Shown: positions 15,823 through 24,899 of the stretch, piece by piece
How the letters are laid out: every line of letters starts with the position of its first letter
How positions within the stretch are numbered: position 1 is the stretch's first letter
Source of the DNA: JAJDNS01 sp963578825
GTDB taxonomy: Bacteria > Acidobacteriota > Vicinamibacteria > Fen-336
NCBI GenBank assembly: GCA_963578825.1
Contig: CAUZDW010000005.1
Coordinates: forward strand, 62,001-126,000
Reading direction: 5' to 3'
DNA: 64,000 bases
Notes under the pieces: generated by a model
Seen by the model: only the letters and a program-made list of their open reading frames with translations
What the model was told of the DNA's origin: nothing
Database searches by the model: none
Made by a program: the position numbers and the translations under genes

Positions 15823-17289
15823 GTGGAGATCCCGAAAGAGGTCGGTCCTTTCGAGCTGCGGCGAACCATCGGCCACGGTACGTACGGTGACGTGTTCGAG
15901 GCGTTCGACGCTGAGCGAGAGATCCACGCCGCCGTCAAGGTCTTCGGGCGGGCACCGAAGGGCAAGGCTGCCTTTGCGCGACTGCGCCGCGATGCGCTGG
16001 CCGCAGGGGCGCTGGGCCACCCGAACATCGCCATGGTCATTGCAGCGGGGCAGCACGAGGATCTGCCGTGGGTGGCGACGGAGCTGGTCGCGGGAGTCAA
16101 CCTGGCCCAGGTCGTTCGGTCTCATGCCTTTTGGCCCATCGAGAAGGTCCTCGACGTCTGGCGTCAGCTGTGCGAAGGGCTCGCTCATGCCCACCGCGAG
16201 GGCCTGCTGCACCTCGATCTCAAGCCCAGCGACATTCGGGTCAACGCCGACGGTGACATCAAGGTCGTCGACTTCGGTGCGTGGCACCTCAAGACCATCG
16301 AGCGGCGCAAGCCCCGGAGCTCGGACGAGGGTCTCCACTACCGGCCGGCGGAGGTGATTGCGGGTCGGCGTCCCGACCGGCGTGCCGACATCTTCGCCGT
16401 CGGCGCCATCGTGTACGAGCTCATGACGCGCCGAAAGGCGTTCCCGGGGGAGAGCCCCACGGAGGTGATGAGGAGCCTGTCCCGTGGGGAGCCCGATCTG
16501 ACCTCGGTGACGTCTTCGGCCTTCTCTCCGGGCTTCGAAAAGATCCTCGGTGCGTGTCTCGAACGCGAGGTGAGCGCCCGCCCCGCGTCGTTCGAAGACG
16601 TTCATGCCGACCTCGTTCAGCTCGTTCGAGACACTGCTCCTCGGCTCCGCGAGCCGGAGCCGAGTCCCGAACCTCTGCCCGAGCCCGTTCCCGAGCGCGA
16701 GGAGTACCTCGAAGAGCTGACCCGTGCCCGGGCGGAGGATCGGCTCGAGGACGCGCTCGATGTCTGCCGCAAGCTGCGCGCCCTCGATCCCGAGGACGAG
16801 CGAGCCCGCCGAGCCTTCTCGGAGATCGAGTTCGTGATGCTCGGCCGGGAAGCCGACGAGCTGGTGGGCGAGGCGCTGGCTCACGCTGCAGACGGCGACT
16901 TCGATCGGGCCACGCGTCTTGCGGAGAAGGTCGAGCGCCTGGCCCCCTGGAGCCCAGGTATCTCGAGCTGCAGGTCTACCTGGACGAGGAAGGAGCCCGT
17001 CGTGCAGCGGATCGCCTGGTCACGACCGCCAGGGAGTGCAAGGAAGAGGGGCGGGAGGAGGAGGCCCGAGCGGCGCTTCAAGGGGCGCTCGCGGCGATGC
17101 CAGGACACGCCATCGCCATCCGGCTGCTGCAGGAGCTCCGCCTCTCCTCCGGAGGTCGCGGCCTCGCCGGAAGAGGGCTCTGACGACCCGGACCGACCCG
17201 GGGGGGACGAGTCCAGGCAGCCCAGAACGGAAGCGGAGGCCCTCACCGCGGACGCTTCGCGCCACTTCACCGCAAGCGAGCACGACTAG
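15823..17289 (+). CDS. Divergent Ser/Thr protein kinase with degraded TPR-like C-terminus
   Basis: The N-terminal 285 residues are a Hanks-type kinase: glycine loop IGHGTYGDVFEA, lysine strand AAVKVFG, catalytic loop LLHLDLKPSDIRV and VVDFGAW (DFG). Departures are HLD for HRD, Asp for the metal-binding Asn after LKP, and HYRPAEVIAG for the APE region, so activity may be low. After about residue 380 the frame is broken. One missing C (AGCCCAGG) separates LAPWSP from RYLELQVYLDEEGARRAAD, which continues in another frame. The original frame reappears near position 17160, ends at TAG, and then continues past it as ARKAIKRALDPENRR to a stop at 17373. The intact ancestor was probably about 515 residues. 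The GTG start was chosen for its GGGGAGG site. Confidence 0.78.
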   Translation: MEIPKEVGPFELRRTIGHGTYGDVFEAFDAEREIHAAVKVFGRAPKGKAAFARLRRDALAAGALGHPNIAMVIAAGQHEDLPWVATELVAGVNLAQVVRSHAFWPIEKVLDVWRQLCEGLAHAHREGLLHLDLKPSDIRVNADGDIKVVDFGAWHLKTIERRKPRSSDEGLHYRPAEVIAGRRPDRRADIFAVGAIVYELMTRRKAFPGESPTEVMRSLSRGEPDLTSVTSSAFSPGFEKILGACLEREVSARPASFEDVHADLVQLVRDTAPRLREPEPSPEPLPEPVPEREEYLEELTRARAEDRLEDALDVCRKLRALDPEDERARRAFSEIEFVMLGREADELVGEALAHAADGDFDRATRLAEKVERLAPWSPGISSCRSTWTRKEPVVQRIAWSRPPGSARKRGGRRRPERRFKGRSRRCQDTPSPSGCCRSSASPPEVAASPEEGSDDPDRPGGDESRQPRTEAEALTADASRHFTASEHD

Positions 17290-17401
17290 GCTCGGAAGGC
17301 CATAAAGAGGGCCCTGGACCCGGAGAACCGGCGGGCCAGGGACCTCCAGAGGATCCTTCGGGTCCTTGGCTAGCCCGGAGAATTCTGTGGGCCAGTCGCC
17401 C

Positions 17402-17407
17402 TATAAT
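17402..17407 (+). promoter_or_regulatory. Consensus -10 box TATAAT
   Basis: TATAAT in the context CCCTATAATCAGGG, 27 bases before the start of the exported coiled-coil protein. There is no recognisable -35. Confidence 0.55.
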
Positions 17408-17434
17408 CAGGGTAGGGAGTCCAAGGAGGTCACG

Positions 17435-17947
17435 ATGCGGGGTGTGCTTGTCGCGGCTGTGGCTGCAGCTGGTTTGCTTCTGGCTTCGTTTGCCTCGGCA
17501 CAGGGGTTGGGCGACGTCGCGAACCAGGAGAAGAAGAAGAGGAAGGCCGCGCCTCCATCCGAGGCCAAGTCGTACGACGAGAACGATCTGGGCCCGTCCG
17601 TAGCCGTCGTCGGCGTGCCGACGTCGCTTCCCGAGACTGCCGACGAGGCGTCCGGGGAGGAGGGCGAGGCCGGGGGCGACGAGGCCGCCGAGTCCGAAGC
17701 GGATGCGAAGGAGCAGGCGGAGGCCGCCTGGCGCACTCAGCTCGAGCGGGCTCGCAAGGAGGAGGATGTCTACCGCGAGGTCTCCGAGCGGCTCCAGCTC
17801 GAGTTGAACGACACGAGCGGTGGAATCTACAACCCCGGCAGGGCCGCCAGACTGCAGTTCCTCGAAGAGAACAAGCAGCTTCTGGCCGAGACCCAGCAGC
17901 GCGTCGCCACGCTCGAAGCCGAGGGTCGGGCCAACGGCTATCGCTGA
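17435..17947 (+). CDS. Exported acidic coiled-coil protein, unknown function
   Basis: The start ATG follows a strong AAGGAGG site and begins a signal peptide (MRGVLVAAVAAAGLLLASFASAQ). The mature part, about 147 residues, has a KKKRK patch, a long acidic Glu/Ala/Asp-rich stretch (about residues 70-95) and then a helical, coiled-coil-like region (TQLERARKEEDVYREVSERLQLEL) ending in FLEENKQLLAETQQRVATLEAE. No known domain is recognised. Such proteins often sit in the periplasm as spacers or scaffolds, but this is conjecture. Its end overlaps the convergent peptidase gene by ten bases. Confidence 0.75.
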   Translation: MRGVLVAAVAAAGLLLASFASAQGLGDVANQEKKKRKAAPPSEAKSYDENDLGPSVAVVGVPTSLPETADEASGEEGEAGGDEAAESEADAKEQAEAAWRTQLERARKEEDVYREVSERLQLELNDTSGGIYNPGRAARLQFLEENKQLLAETQQRVATLEAEGRANGYR

Positions 17948-20249
17948 GGCGGCCGCTTCAGCCGTCGCACCTTCTTCTCTTCGGCGAGGATCCCGAGGTT
18001 CTCGTTGATCTCGACCCCTCGAACCCGATTGCGGGACAGGATCGTCCAGGATCCCCCATCCGGATCGAGCATCGCCCTGTGTATCTCACGGTCTCGGCTC
18101 GTCCTCACGGCGATCTCCAGCGGGAGAGGCGCCGGAAGCCCCACGGGCTGCACCTGGACCGTCGTCTCGAATCCCTCTTGCGTCTGTTCGGTGCGTGAGG
18201 CCCATTCGAGCGTGGGGATGCCGGTGTCGTAGATCCAGTGTTCGAAGTGGGCCTCGAGGTCGCTCCCACCGGCCTCCTCGAGCGCCGCTCGCAGGTCCTC
18301 CGTCGTCGCCGTTGCGTACCGATGCTGCTCGAGGAAAGAGCGAGCCCCTTCGAAAAAGGCCTCGTCGCCCAGCATCTGGCGAAGCATGTGCAGGACGAGG
18401 CCTCCCTTGTCGTAGACGAGGGCTCGTCGGACGTGGCTATCGAGCTTGAGGTGGCCCAGCCGCGGCCCGAGGTCGACGGGCCCGCTCTTGTCGAACCTGA
18501 CTGCCCACGACATCATCCGCTCCAGCATCTCGAGGAACGCGCCTTCGCCCTTCTTGTGTCGAACCCAGAGCGCCGAAGAGTACTGGGCCCAGGCCTCGGA
18601 CAGCCAGTGGTCCCGGTAGCTGGCAGGGGCGACACCTTGTCCCCACCACTGGTGGGCCAGCTCGTGGGCCAGGAAGAAATTGGGCATGTCGGAGAAGCCG
18701 GCCGGATCTTCGGGAAGTCCCCCCCCCCCCCCCGGTTCGAGTGACTCGGCAACCGCCAGGCTGATGACGGGGTACGGGCAGGGGCCGAAGAGCTCGGCGT
18801 AGAAGGCCAGCAGCTCCTCGGCGATCACCAGGTTCCGCCGCGTCACCTCCGCGGCTCTCGGTGCGGCGAAGCCTCGGACCGACCGCTTGCCCAGCTGTCG
18901 TGTGCCCACATCCTCGAGGCGGCCCACGATCGCCGTGAAGTACTTGCCAGGCTCCTTCAGGCGGTATTCCGAGCGGACGCGTCCTTCGCTGGTGCGGGTC
19001 GACACCAGCTCCCCCCCGGTGACCGCCAGGACTCCCTCGGGGGTGTCGAGGCGGGCCCGCAGCGTCGCGAAGTCCTCCCCGGCCGGAGGGGGTACCAGGC
19101 GGTCCGATTGGAGTAGACCAGGGGCGGTCGGGTCAGAAGCAGCTGCTCGGCCAATCGGGACCGCGGTTCAGGGAAGAGCTGGAGCAGTTCTCCCTCGACC
19201 GGGTCGGGATCGTGCCGGCCGGCGTAGCGCACGGTGAGCGAGAACTCTCCGGAGCGCCAGGAGCGGTGGCCCAGCGAGACCACTAGACTGCCCCGTTCGC
19301 GGACACGGAGAAACAAGAGTCCCCGCCCCTCCTCGGTGGTCACCGAGCTCACCCGGAAATCGTCGTGCAGCTTGAGCCTCAGGGTGGACACGGGGGAGAG
19401 GAGACGCAGGCGAATGGTGTCCACGGCGCTCACCAGGAACCGGGACGGGTCGAACCGCGCGGTGATGTCGTGGTGGAGCACGTCGATCGCCCGCCGCTCG
19501 CTGTCCAGGCGGCTCGTGTCGATCAGCTCCTCGAACTCGTCGGGGTGAAGGCGCACGAAGGCCCACTTCACCGCCCTGTCGAGCTCCGGCTTGCCTGCGA
19601 ACTGTCTGAGCTGCTCGCGCTCGGCGGCGGGCCCGGGCGCGAAACGCACGCGCCCGCGACCCACGAAGACGAGCGCCGTGCGGCCGACCGACTCGGGCGT
19701 GGCGAAGAGGGTGCCGTCTTCCATGCGCAGCTCGAAGTCCTCCAGCCGCAGCAGCACTCCCCGTGCCCGCCAGGCCTCCTGGCCCAGGGGCAGGTGAACG
19801 AGGTCGTGCAGGTCCGAGCGGGATTCCTTCTCGACGAAGAACCAGCGCTCGTTCCGGCGCTCGATCAAGAGGCGCCAGGAGTCCACCCTCGCCGTGGGCT
19901 CGGTGGCGACGAAGATCCGCACTTCCGCGGCCATGCGGACCGTGCCGACCACGTTGCGTGGTTGGCTCACCACGGTCATCACCGTCTCGTCGGAGGCGAA
20001 GGCCTCCCGGACGACGGCGAGCTCGGCCCCTCGTTCCCTCTCGGAATCGAAGTCCCACAGGGCCATGTAGCCGTCGAGATCCCGTGAGAACCACGCGTTG
20101 CCGAGCCGCTCCAGAAGCTCGTCGGCACCGGCCGTGGTGGGCTGGGCCGCGTCCGGGTCCGGGGCTCGCCCACCGGCCCCCGGGCGGACGATCAAGCACA
20201 CCACCGCCAGGCAAAGCAGCGAGACCGGCGCGGCACGGAGATCGAGCAT
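17938..20249 (-). pseudogene. M1-family (gluzincin) aminopeptidase-like exported protein, frameshifted
   Basis: The C-terminal frame has the M1 zinc site FFLAHELAHQWWG (HEXXH, near residue 530 of the joined protein) followed by LSEAWAQYSS with the third ligand Glu. The N-terminal frame starts with a hydrophobic export signal and has the beta-sandwich substrate-side domain (HHDITARFDPSRFLVSAVDTI). The two frames meet at TACCCCCTCC; one more C would read AWYPPPAGEDFATLRARLD and give a single protein of about 770 residues. The usual GxMEN exopeptidase motif is replaced by a glycine stretch encoded by a 15-base G run. A minus-strand TATTGT -10 box lies about 30 bases upstream. The assignment is firm to the M1-like fold, not to substrate. 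Confidence 0.78.
18719..18733. repeat. 15-base C/G homopolymer inside the M1 peptidase gene
   Basis: Fifteen consecutive Cs on the top strand encode Pro-Gly5 on the minus strand just before the zinc-site helix. As written the tract keeps the frame; a change of one base would remove the catalytic domain. Confidence 0.85.
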
Positions 20250-20321
20250 GGTGCCTGGTCCGATGAGCTTCTTTCACAATAGTGCACACGCGCCCCGGAG
20301 GGCGAGCCCCACGAGGCGTTC

Positions 20322-20327
20322 TATAAT
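20322..20327 (+). promoter_or_regulatory. Consensus -10 box TATAAT before ccdA
   Basis: TATAAT in TTCTATAATCATTG, 51 bases before the ccdA start, divergent from the peptidase gene. Confidence 0.55.
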
Positions 20328-20331
20328 CATT

Positions 20332-20361
20332 GCTGACGTCTTCTCGGCTGACGTCTTCTCG
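20332..20361 (+). repeat. 15-bp tandem duplication in the ccdA leader
   Basis: GCTGACGTCTTCTCG occurs twice in direct succession between the -10 box and the ribosome-binding site of ccdA. It could be a recent duplication or a two-site operator. Confidence 0.8.
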
Positions 20362-20378
20362 TTCGAAAGGTTCCCCTG

Positions 20379-21116
20379 ATGGCATCCTCCGTTTCGCTCG
20401 CGGCCGCCTTCGTGGCCGGTCTCGTTTCCTTCATCTCACCCTGCGTCCTGCCCATCGTCCCGGGCTATCTCTCCTTCATCAGCGGCGTCAACGTCGCGCA
20501 GTTCAAAGAAGGTGGGGCCCCGAAGGACCTGGTCCGTCGCGTGGCCCTCACGAGCCTGGTCTTCGTCCTGGGCTTCTCCACCGTGTTCGTGGCCCTGGGT
20601 GCCGCCGCCACATACGTTGGCTCGTTGCTCTTGGAGCACAAGCGGACCCTCGGCGTCGTGGGTGGGGTCATCATCATCATCCTCGGGCTGCACACCGCCG
20701 GCGTCTTCAAGATCAACTGGCTCCTGTCCGAGAAGAGAGCCAACGTCCAGTCCAAGCCCCTCGGACTCGCCGGGGCCTACGTGGTCGGCCTCGCATTCGC
20801 CTTTGGCTGGACCCCGTGCATCGGCCCCATCCTGGGCGCCATCCTGCTCTTCGCCTCGCAGCAGGAGACGGTGACCCAGGGCGTCGTGCTCTTGGCCGCC
20901 TACTCCGCCGGCCTCGGCATCCCGTTCATCCTCTCCGCTCTGGCGGTCAACTGGTTCTTCAAGGTGTTCGGGCGACTGCGGAACTCGATGCGGGCCATCG
21001 AGATCGTCTCGGGCGCAATGCTCGTGGGCGTGGGCCTGCTCCTCGTGACGAACCGCCTGACCCTGATCGCCCAGTGGTTCACCAGGGCCTTCCCCTCCCT
21101 CGCCAACATCGGCTGA
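20379..21116 (+). CDS. ccdA: Cytochrome c biogenesis protein CcdA (thiol-disulfide transporter)
   Basis: CcdA carries reducing equivalents from cytoplasmic thioredoxin across the membrane to periplasmic thioredoxin-like proteins. This 245-residue protein has six hydrophobic helices and the two conserved cysteine motifs: FVAGLVSFISPCVLPIVPGY in helix 1 and FAFGWTPCIGPILGAIL in helix 4. These cysteines form the redox pair. The following gene encodes a TlpA-like lipoprotein, the natural acceptor, so the two probably work together in cytochrome c maturation or envelope disulfide reduction. A GAAAGG sequence eight bases before the ATG is the likely ribosome-binding site. Confidence 0.92.
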   Translation: MASSVSLAAAFVAGLVSFISPCVLPIVPGYLSFISGVNVAQFKEGGAPKDLVRRVALTSLVFVLGFSTVFVALGAAATYVGSLLLEHKRTLGVVGGVIIIILGLHTAGVFKINWLLSEKRANVQSKPLGLAGAYVVGLAFAFGWTPCIGPILGAILLFASQQETVTQGVVLLAAYSAGLGIPFILSALAVNWFFKVFGRLRNSMRAIEIVSGAMLVGVGLLLVTNRLTLIAQWFTRAFPSLANIG

Positions 21117-21168
21117 GCGGGCGGCCGTGCCGCTTGCCGCCACCCTCCACTGGGGATATGGTCAGAGG

Positions 21169-21669
21169 GTGCGTTGTCGATTGCTTTCCGCCATGGTGGT
21201 GGTGCTTCTCCTGGCCGCCTGCGGCCCCGCCCCGAACACGTCCCAGGTGAAGGCGGCCCCTGCCTTCGACCTGCCCGACCTCAACGGGGGTCGGCTCAGC
21301 CTGGCGGGGCTGGAGGGCAAGGTGGTCGTGGTGGACTTCTGGGCCACGTGGTGCGGGCCCTGCATCAAGGAGATCCCGGAGTACGCTGAGTTCTGGCGGA
21401 AAAACCGACCGCGGGGCATCGAGGTCGTGGGCATCGTGATGGACTCGGGCTCACCGGACGACGTCCTCGATTTCGTGAACGAGTACAAGATTCCCTACCG
21501 GCAGCTCCTGGGCGACCAGGAGATCGCCGCCGCCTTCGGGGTCAACCAGGGATACCCCACGACGTTCGTCATCGATGGCGAGGGCATGATCCGCACCAAG
21601 ATGCTGGGGAGCCCGCCGACGAAGTTCGAGAAGCTGCAGGAGACCGTGGACGCCGCCCTCGAGGGCTGA
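21169..21669 (+). CDS. TlpA/ResA-like thioredoxin lipoprotein
   Basis: A thioredoxin-fold thiol-disulfide oxidoreductase anchored outside the cytoplasmic membrane. The chosen GTG gives an excellent lipoprotein signal (MRCRLLSAMVVVLLLAAC, lipobox LAAC). The core has PAFDLPDLNGGRLSL, VVVDFWATWCGPCIKEIPEY with the active-site CGPC, and the cis-Pro segment QGYPTTFVIDGEG. A GTG 42 bases upstream is also in frame but would bury the signal. A TATGGT box lies six bases before the chosen GTG, so a leaderless transcript is possible besides read-through from ccdA. The likely electron donor is the preceding CcdA. Confidence 0.88.
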   Translation: MRCRLLSAMVVVLLLAACGPAPNTSQVKAAPAFDLPDLNGGRLSLAGLEGKVVVVDFWATWCGPCIKEIPEYAEFWRKNRPRGIEVVGIVMDSGSPDDVLDFVNEYKIPYRQLLGDQEIAAAFGVNQGYPTTFVIDGEGMIRTKMLGSPPTKFEKLQETVDAALEG

Positions 21670-21700
21670 GGGCCCCCATTTCCCCGTTTGAGGTGATGCC

Positions 21701-22771
21701 GTGAGCGTGACTAAGGAGCAGGTGCTCTCGGCCCTGCGGGACGTGCAGGACCCGGATCTCCACAAGGACATCGTGACCCTCGGCTTCGTGAAGGACGTCC
21801 AGATCAAGGGCAGCGAGGTGGATTTCACGGTCGAGCTCACGACGCCGGCCTGCCCGGTGAAGGAGGAGCTGAAGGCCGAGGCTGAGGGCAAGGTCGCAGC
21901 ACTGGAAGGCGTCACGGCCGCCCGGGCCAAGATGACCGCCAACGTGAGCACCCGCGGGGGCTTCGGGCGTCAATCGATTCCCGGCGTCCGGAACATCCTC
22001 GCGGTGGGCGCGGGCAAGGGGGGCGTCGGGAAGACCACGACCTCGGTCAACCTCGCAGTCGCCCTGGCGCAGAAGGGCGCCCGGGTGGGGCTCCTCGACG
22101 GCGACGTCTACGGCCCCAACATCCCCCAGATGCTCGGGTTGAGCGGCGCTCCCGAGGTGGTGGACGAGAACCGCATCCTGCCTCCCGAGGCTCTGGGCAT
22201 CAAGGTCATTTCCATGGGGATGCTCGTTCCTCCGGACCAGCCGATCATCTGGCGTGGGCCGATGCTCCACGGTGCGATTCAGCAGTTCATGCGCGAGGTC
22301 GAGTGGGGTGAGCTGGACTATCTGGTCGTGGACCTGCCCCCGGGCACGGGCGACGTGGCCCTGTCCATGGCCCAGAGTGTGCCCATGGCCGGCGCGGTCG
22401 TCGTGACCACGCCACAGGGAGTCGCGGTGTCCGACGTGCGCAAGGCCGTCGGCATGTTCCGCCAGCTGAACATCTCCGTGCTCGGTGTGATCGAGAACAT
22501 GAGCACGTTCGTCTGTCCCCACTGCAGCGAGGCGACCGAGATTTTCGGCTCGGGCGGGGGAGCGCAGATGTCCAGGGACCTGGACATCCCCTTCCTGGGG
22601 GACGTGCCGATCGACACTCGAGTGCGATCCGGCGGCGACGAGGGCCGTCCGATCGTGTCCGCCGCTCCGGACGCCCCGGCTGCGAAGGCCTTCATCAGCC
22701 TGTCGGGCAAGGTGGCGGCCAAAATCTCGATCCAGAACACCCGGGTGCTCAAGGTCGTCCAGGCGCCCTAG
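21701..22771 (+). CDS. mrp: Mrp/NBP35-type Fe-S cluster carrier ATPase
   Basis: ApbC/Mrp proteins bind and transfer iron-sulfur clusters using an ATPase of the deviant Walker (MinD/ParA) family. The 356-residue protein has an N-terminal DUF59-type domain (VLSALRDVQDPDLHKDIVTLGF), then the deviant Walker A GAGKGGVGKTTTSVNLA near residue 104, LLDGDVYGPNIPQML, DLPPGTGDVALSM (switch/Walker B) and the cluster-binding CPHC near residue 272. The start is GTG. It follows the TlpA-like gene by 31 bp and may share its transcript. Confidence 0.94.
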   Translation: MSVTKEQVLSALRDVQDPDLHKDIVTLGFVKDVQIKGSEVDFTVELTTPACPVKEELKAEAEGKVAALEGVTAARAKMTANVSTRGGFGRQSIPGVRNILAVGAGKGGVGKTTTSVNLAVALAQKGARVGLLDGDVYGPNIPQMLGLSGAPEVVDENRILPPEALGIKVISMGMLVPPDQPIIWRGPMLHGAIQQFMREVEWGELDYLVVDLPPGTGDVALSMAQSVPMAGAVVVTTPQGVAVSDVRKAVGMFRQLNISVLGVIENMSTFVCPHCSEATEIFGSGGGAQMSRDLDIPFLGDVPIDTRVRSGGDEGRPIVSAAPDAPAAKAFISLSGKVAAKISIQNTRVLKVVQAP

Positions 22772-22814
22772 AGAGCCGGGCACTCGTCGGGCCCCGTGGA
22801 GACAGAAGCAGGGC

Positions 22815-22820
22815 TAGACT
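22815..22820 (+). promoter_or_regulatory. -10 box TAGACT of the EamA gene, leaderless type
   Basis: TAGACT ends nine bases before the ATG, which leaves only about two bases of leader if transcription starts at the usual distance. Confidence 0.5.
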
Positions 22821-22829
22821 GCGGGTTCC

Positions 22830-23741
22830 ATGACCACCGCCTCGAGGCGATTCCTTCCGTATCTCGCTCTGGGTGTGGTGTGGGTCGTCTGGGGCTCGAC
22901 GTATCTCGCGATGCGGGTCGCGGTGAGCGAAATGCCCCCGTTCGGGGCCGCCGCGGTGCGCTTCGGCGCGGCGGGGCTGGTGATGGCCCTGGTCGCCGTG
23001 GTCGTCGATCGGCGCCAGGGTCGCCCGAGCCCGAGGCAGCTTCTCGAGTACGCAGGCATCGGTATCCTGCTCCTCTCGTTCGCCAACGGCCTCGTGATGT
23101 GGTCCGAGCAGACCATCCCGAGCGGCACGGCCGCTCTGGTCGTGGCCACCGTATCCGTGTGGTTCGTCCTGCTCGACGGGCTTCGCCCCGGGGGACAGCC
23201 GTGGACGGTTCGGGTCTGGTTGGGAACGGTCATCGGTCTGGCCGGGGTTGCTCTCGTGGCCCGCCCCGGGGGCGACGTCGCCAACGAGCACTGGCTGGCC
23301 ATCCTGGGCCTTCTGTCCGCCAGCCTGGCATGGGCGGTGGGGTCGCTCTATGCCCAGTCGGTGGCGAAGCGGCTGCCCCTCGCCACTGCCGCAGCCACCG
23401 AGATGCTGGCTGCGGCTCTCGTCCTCGTTCTCGTGTCATGGCTGCTCGGGGAGGACCTGGATGATCTCGTCGGGGCGTCGCCCCGGGCGTGGGGTGGCCT
23501 GGTCTACCTGGCGGCAGTCGGCTCCCTGGTCGGCTTCACAGCCTTCGCCTATTGCCTGAACGAGCTTCCCGCGAGCACCGTGAGCACGTACGCATACGTC
23601 AACCCGGTGGTGGCGGTTGTCCTGGGAGCCTTGATCCTTGGCGAGACCCTCACCCCAGGGTTGCTGGCTGGAGGGGCACTCATCCTGGTCGCGGTGATCC
23701 TCACCACGATCCGTCCGCGCCCGCCTCAGTACAGCAAATAG
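22830..23741 (+). CDS. EamA/DMT-superfamily transporter
   Basis: This 303-residue protein has ten hydrophobic helices in two EamA repeats, with the family motif at the start (LGVVWVVWGSTYLAMRVAV) and the second-repeat signature STVSTYAYVNPVVAVVLGALILGE. EamA proteins usually export amino acids or other small metabolites; the closest pattern is the RhaT/YedA-like group. The gene ends overlapping the convergent namZ gene by 16 bases. The substrate cannot be read from the sequence. Confidence 0.9.
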   Translation: MTTASRRFLPYLALGVVWVVWGSTYLAMRVAVSEMPPFGAAAVRFGAAGLVMALVAVVVDRRQGRPSPRQLLEYAGIGILLLSFANGLVMWSEQTIPSGTAALVVATVSVWFVLLDGLRPGGQPWTVRVWLGTVIGLAGVALVARPGGDVANEHWLAILGLLSASLAWAVGSLYAQSVAKRLPLATAAATEMLAAALVLVLVSWLLGEDLDDLVGASPRAWGGLVYLAAVGSLVGFTAFAYCLNELPASTVSTYAYVNPVVAVVLGALILGETLTPGLLAGGALILVAVILTTIRPRPPQYSK

Positions 23742-24895
23742 GGCCTGCGTCGCCGTCGGAACTCGGCCTGCTGCCTCGCCCAGCCCCGCGTGAGCTTCTT
23801 TGGGGAGCGACCCGACTCGAGCGCCTCGCGGATCGAGTCCGTACCGCAGAGGATATCGATGGGGAGCTTGACGGTCTCGTACTCGTAGGGAGGGTCGCGC
23901 CACGCAAACCGCTCCGGGTCCTGTTTCCTCGCATGGTGAATCAGGAGCAGGTAGATCAAGAAGCCGGAGAAGCGTTTCCTGCTCTTCACGTGCACCTGCA
24001 CCCCGTGGCACAACCGGCCGGCGTGCTTCTGGAACGTGGGCGTGAAGGCCGTGGGGCGGAAGCCGACCCCATCCAGGCGCTCCTTCTCCAGGGCGCGGGC
24101 GAGAGCGTGGCCGTCGAGCCAGGGAGCACCGACGAGCTCGAAAGGGCGGGTGGTGCCTCGCCCTTCTGAGAGGTTGGTGCCTTCGACGAGGCAACCACCG
24201 GGGTAGACGAATGCGGTGTCCGGCGTCGGGATGTTCGGCGAGGGGAGCACCCACGGGAGCCCCGTGTCCTCGAAGTACATCTTCCGCCCCCAGCCGCGCA
24301 TCCGCACGACCTGCACGTCGACGTCCAGGTCCAGCTCCTCCCGAAACATCAGCGCCAGCTCGCCAGGCGTCATGCCGTGGCGCACCGCCAGAGGATGCAT
24401 TCCGACGAAGGAGCGGTAGCCGGGGTCGAGGACGTTCCCGTCCACGACGTCGCCCCCGAGTGGATTCGGGCGATCGAGGATGATCACACGCTTGCGCTGG
24501 CGGGCGCAGGCCTCGAGCACGTGAAGCATCGTGTAGATGTACGTGTAGTACCGGGATCCGACGTCCTGCAGATCGATCACGACCGCGTCGAGGCCCTCGA
24601 GCATCTTCGGGGTCGGGACTCGGGTCTCGCCGTAGAGGCTGTAGATCGGGAGTCCGCTCCGGGGCTTGCTCGAGTTCCCCACCTCGACGAGGTCCTGCGC
24701 GTCGGCGGAGATTCCGTGCTCCGGCCCGAAGAGGGCCACCAGCCGGACGCCTTGCAGTCGCCCGAGAACCTCGGAGGCGGACACCAGGTCGGCGTCGATC
24801 GACGCGGGGTTGCCGACGAGGCCGACGCGGAGCCCCCGGATCGGATGGGGCCTCCCGCGGAGCACCTCGAGACCTGATCGCACTCGACCGGCCAT
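23726..24895 (-). CDS. namZ: Exo-beta-N-acetylmuramidase NamZ-type (DUF1343)
   Basis: NamZ-family enzymes release terminal N-acetylmuramic acid from peptidoglycan fragments. The family is recognised from LVGNPASIDADL, ALFGPEHGISADAQ, YSLYGETRVPTPKML, VIDLQDVGSRYYTYIYTM, ILDRPNPLGGDVVDG and PSPNIPTPDTAFVYPGGCLVEGTNLSEGRGT. The 389-residue length is normal. No signal peptide is visible, so it may act in the cytoplasm on recycled wall fragments, unlike exported homologues. Its ATG lies four bases after the stop of the FHA/TIG gene, implying coupling to it. Confidence 0.9.
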   Translation of the reverse strand: MAGRVRSGLEVLRGRPHPIRGLRVGLVGNPASIDADLVSASEVLGRLQGVRLVALFGPEHGISADAQDLVEVGNSSKPRSGLPIYSLYGETRVPTPKMLEGLDAVVIDLQDVGSRYYTYIYTMLHVLEACARQRKRVIILDRPNPLGGDVVDGNVLDPGYRSFVGMHPLAVRHGMTPGELALMFREELDLDVDVQVVRMRGWGRKMYFEDTGLPWVLPSPNIPTPDTAFVYPGGCLVEGTNLSEGRGTTRPFELVGAPWLDGHALARALEKERLDGVGFRPTAFTPTFQKHAGRLCHGVQVHVKSRKRFSGFLIYLLLIHHARKQDPERFAWRDPPYEYETVKLPIDILCGTDSIREALESGRSPKKLTRGWARQQAEFRRRRRPYLLY

Positions 24896-24899
24896 TTGC

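Noticed and set aside
9548..17289. Programmed amber decoding (selenocysteine/pyrrolysine-like or suppressor) to explain internal TAG codons
   Set aside because: TAG ends several intact genes (for example at 13104-13106, 13812-13814 and 22769-22771), and affected genes also have indels, which points to simple mutation or error.
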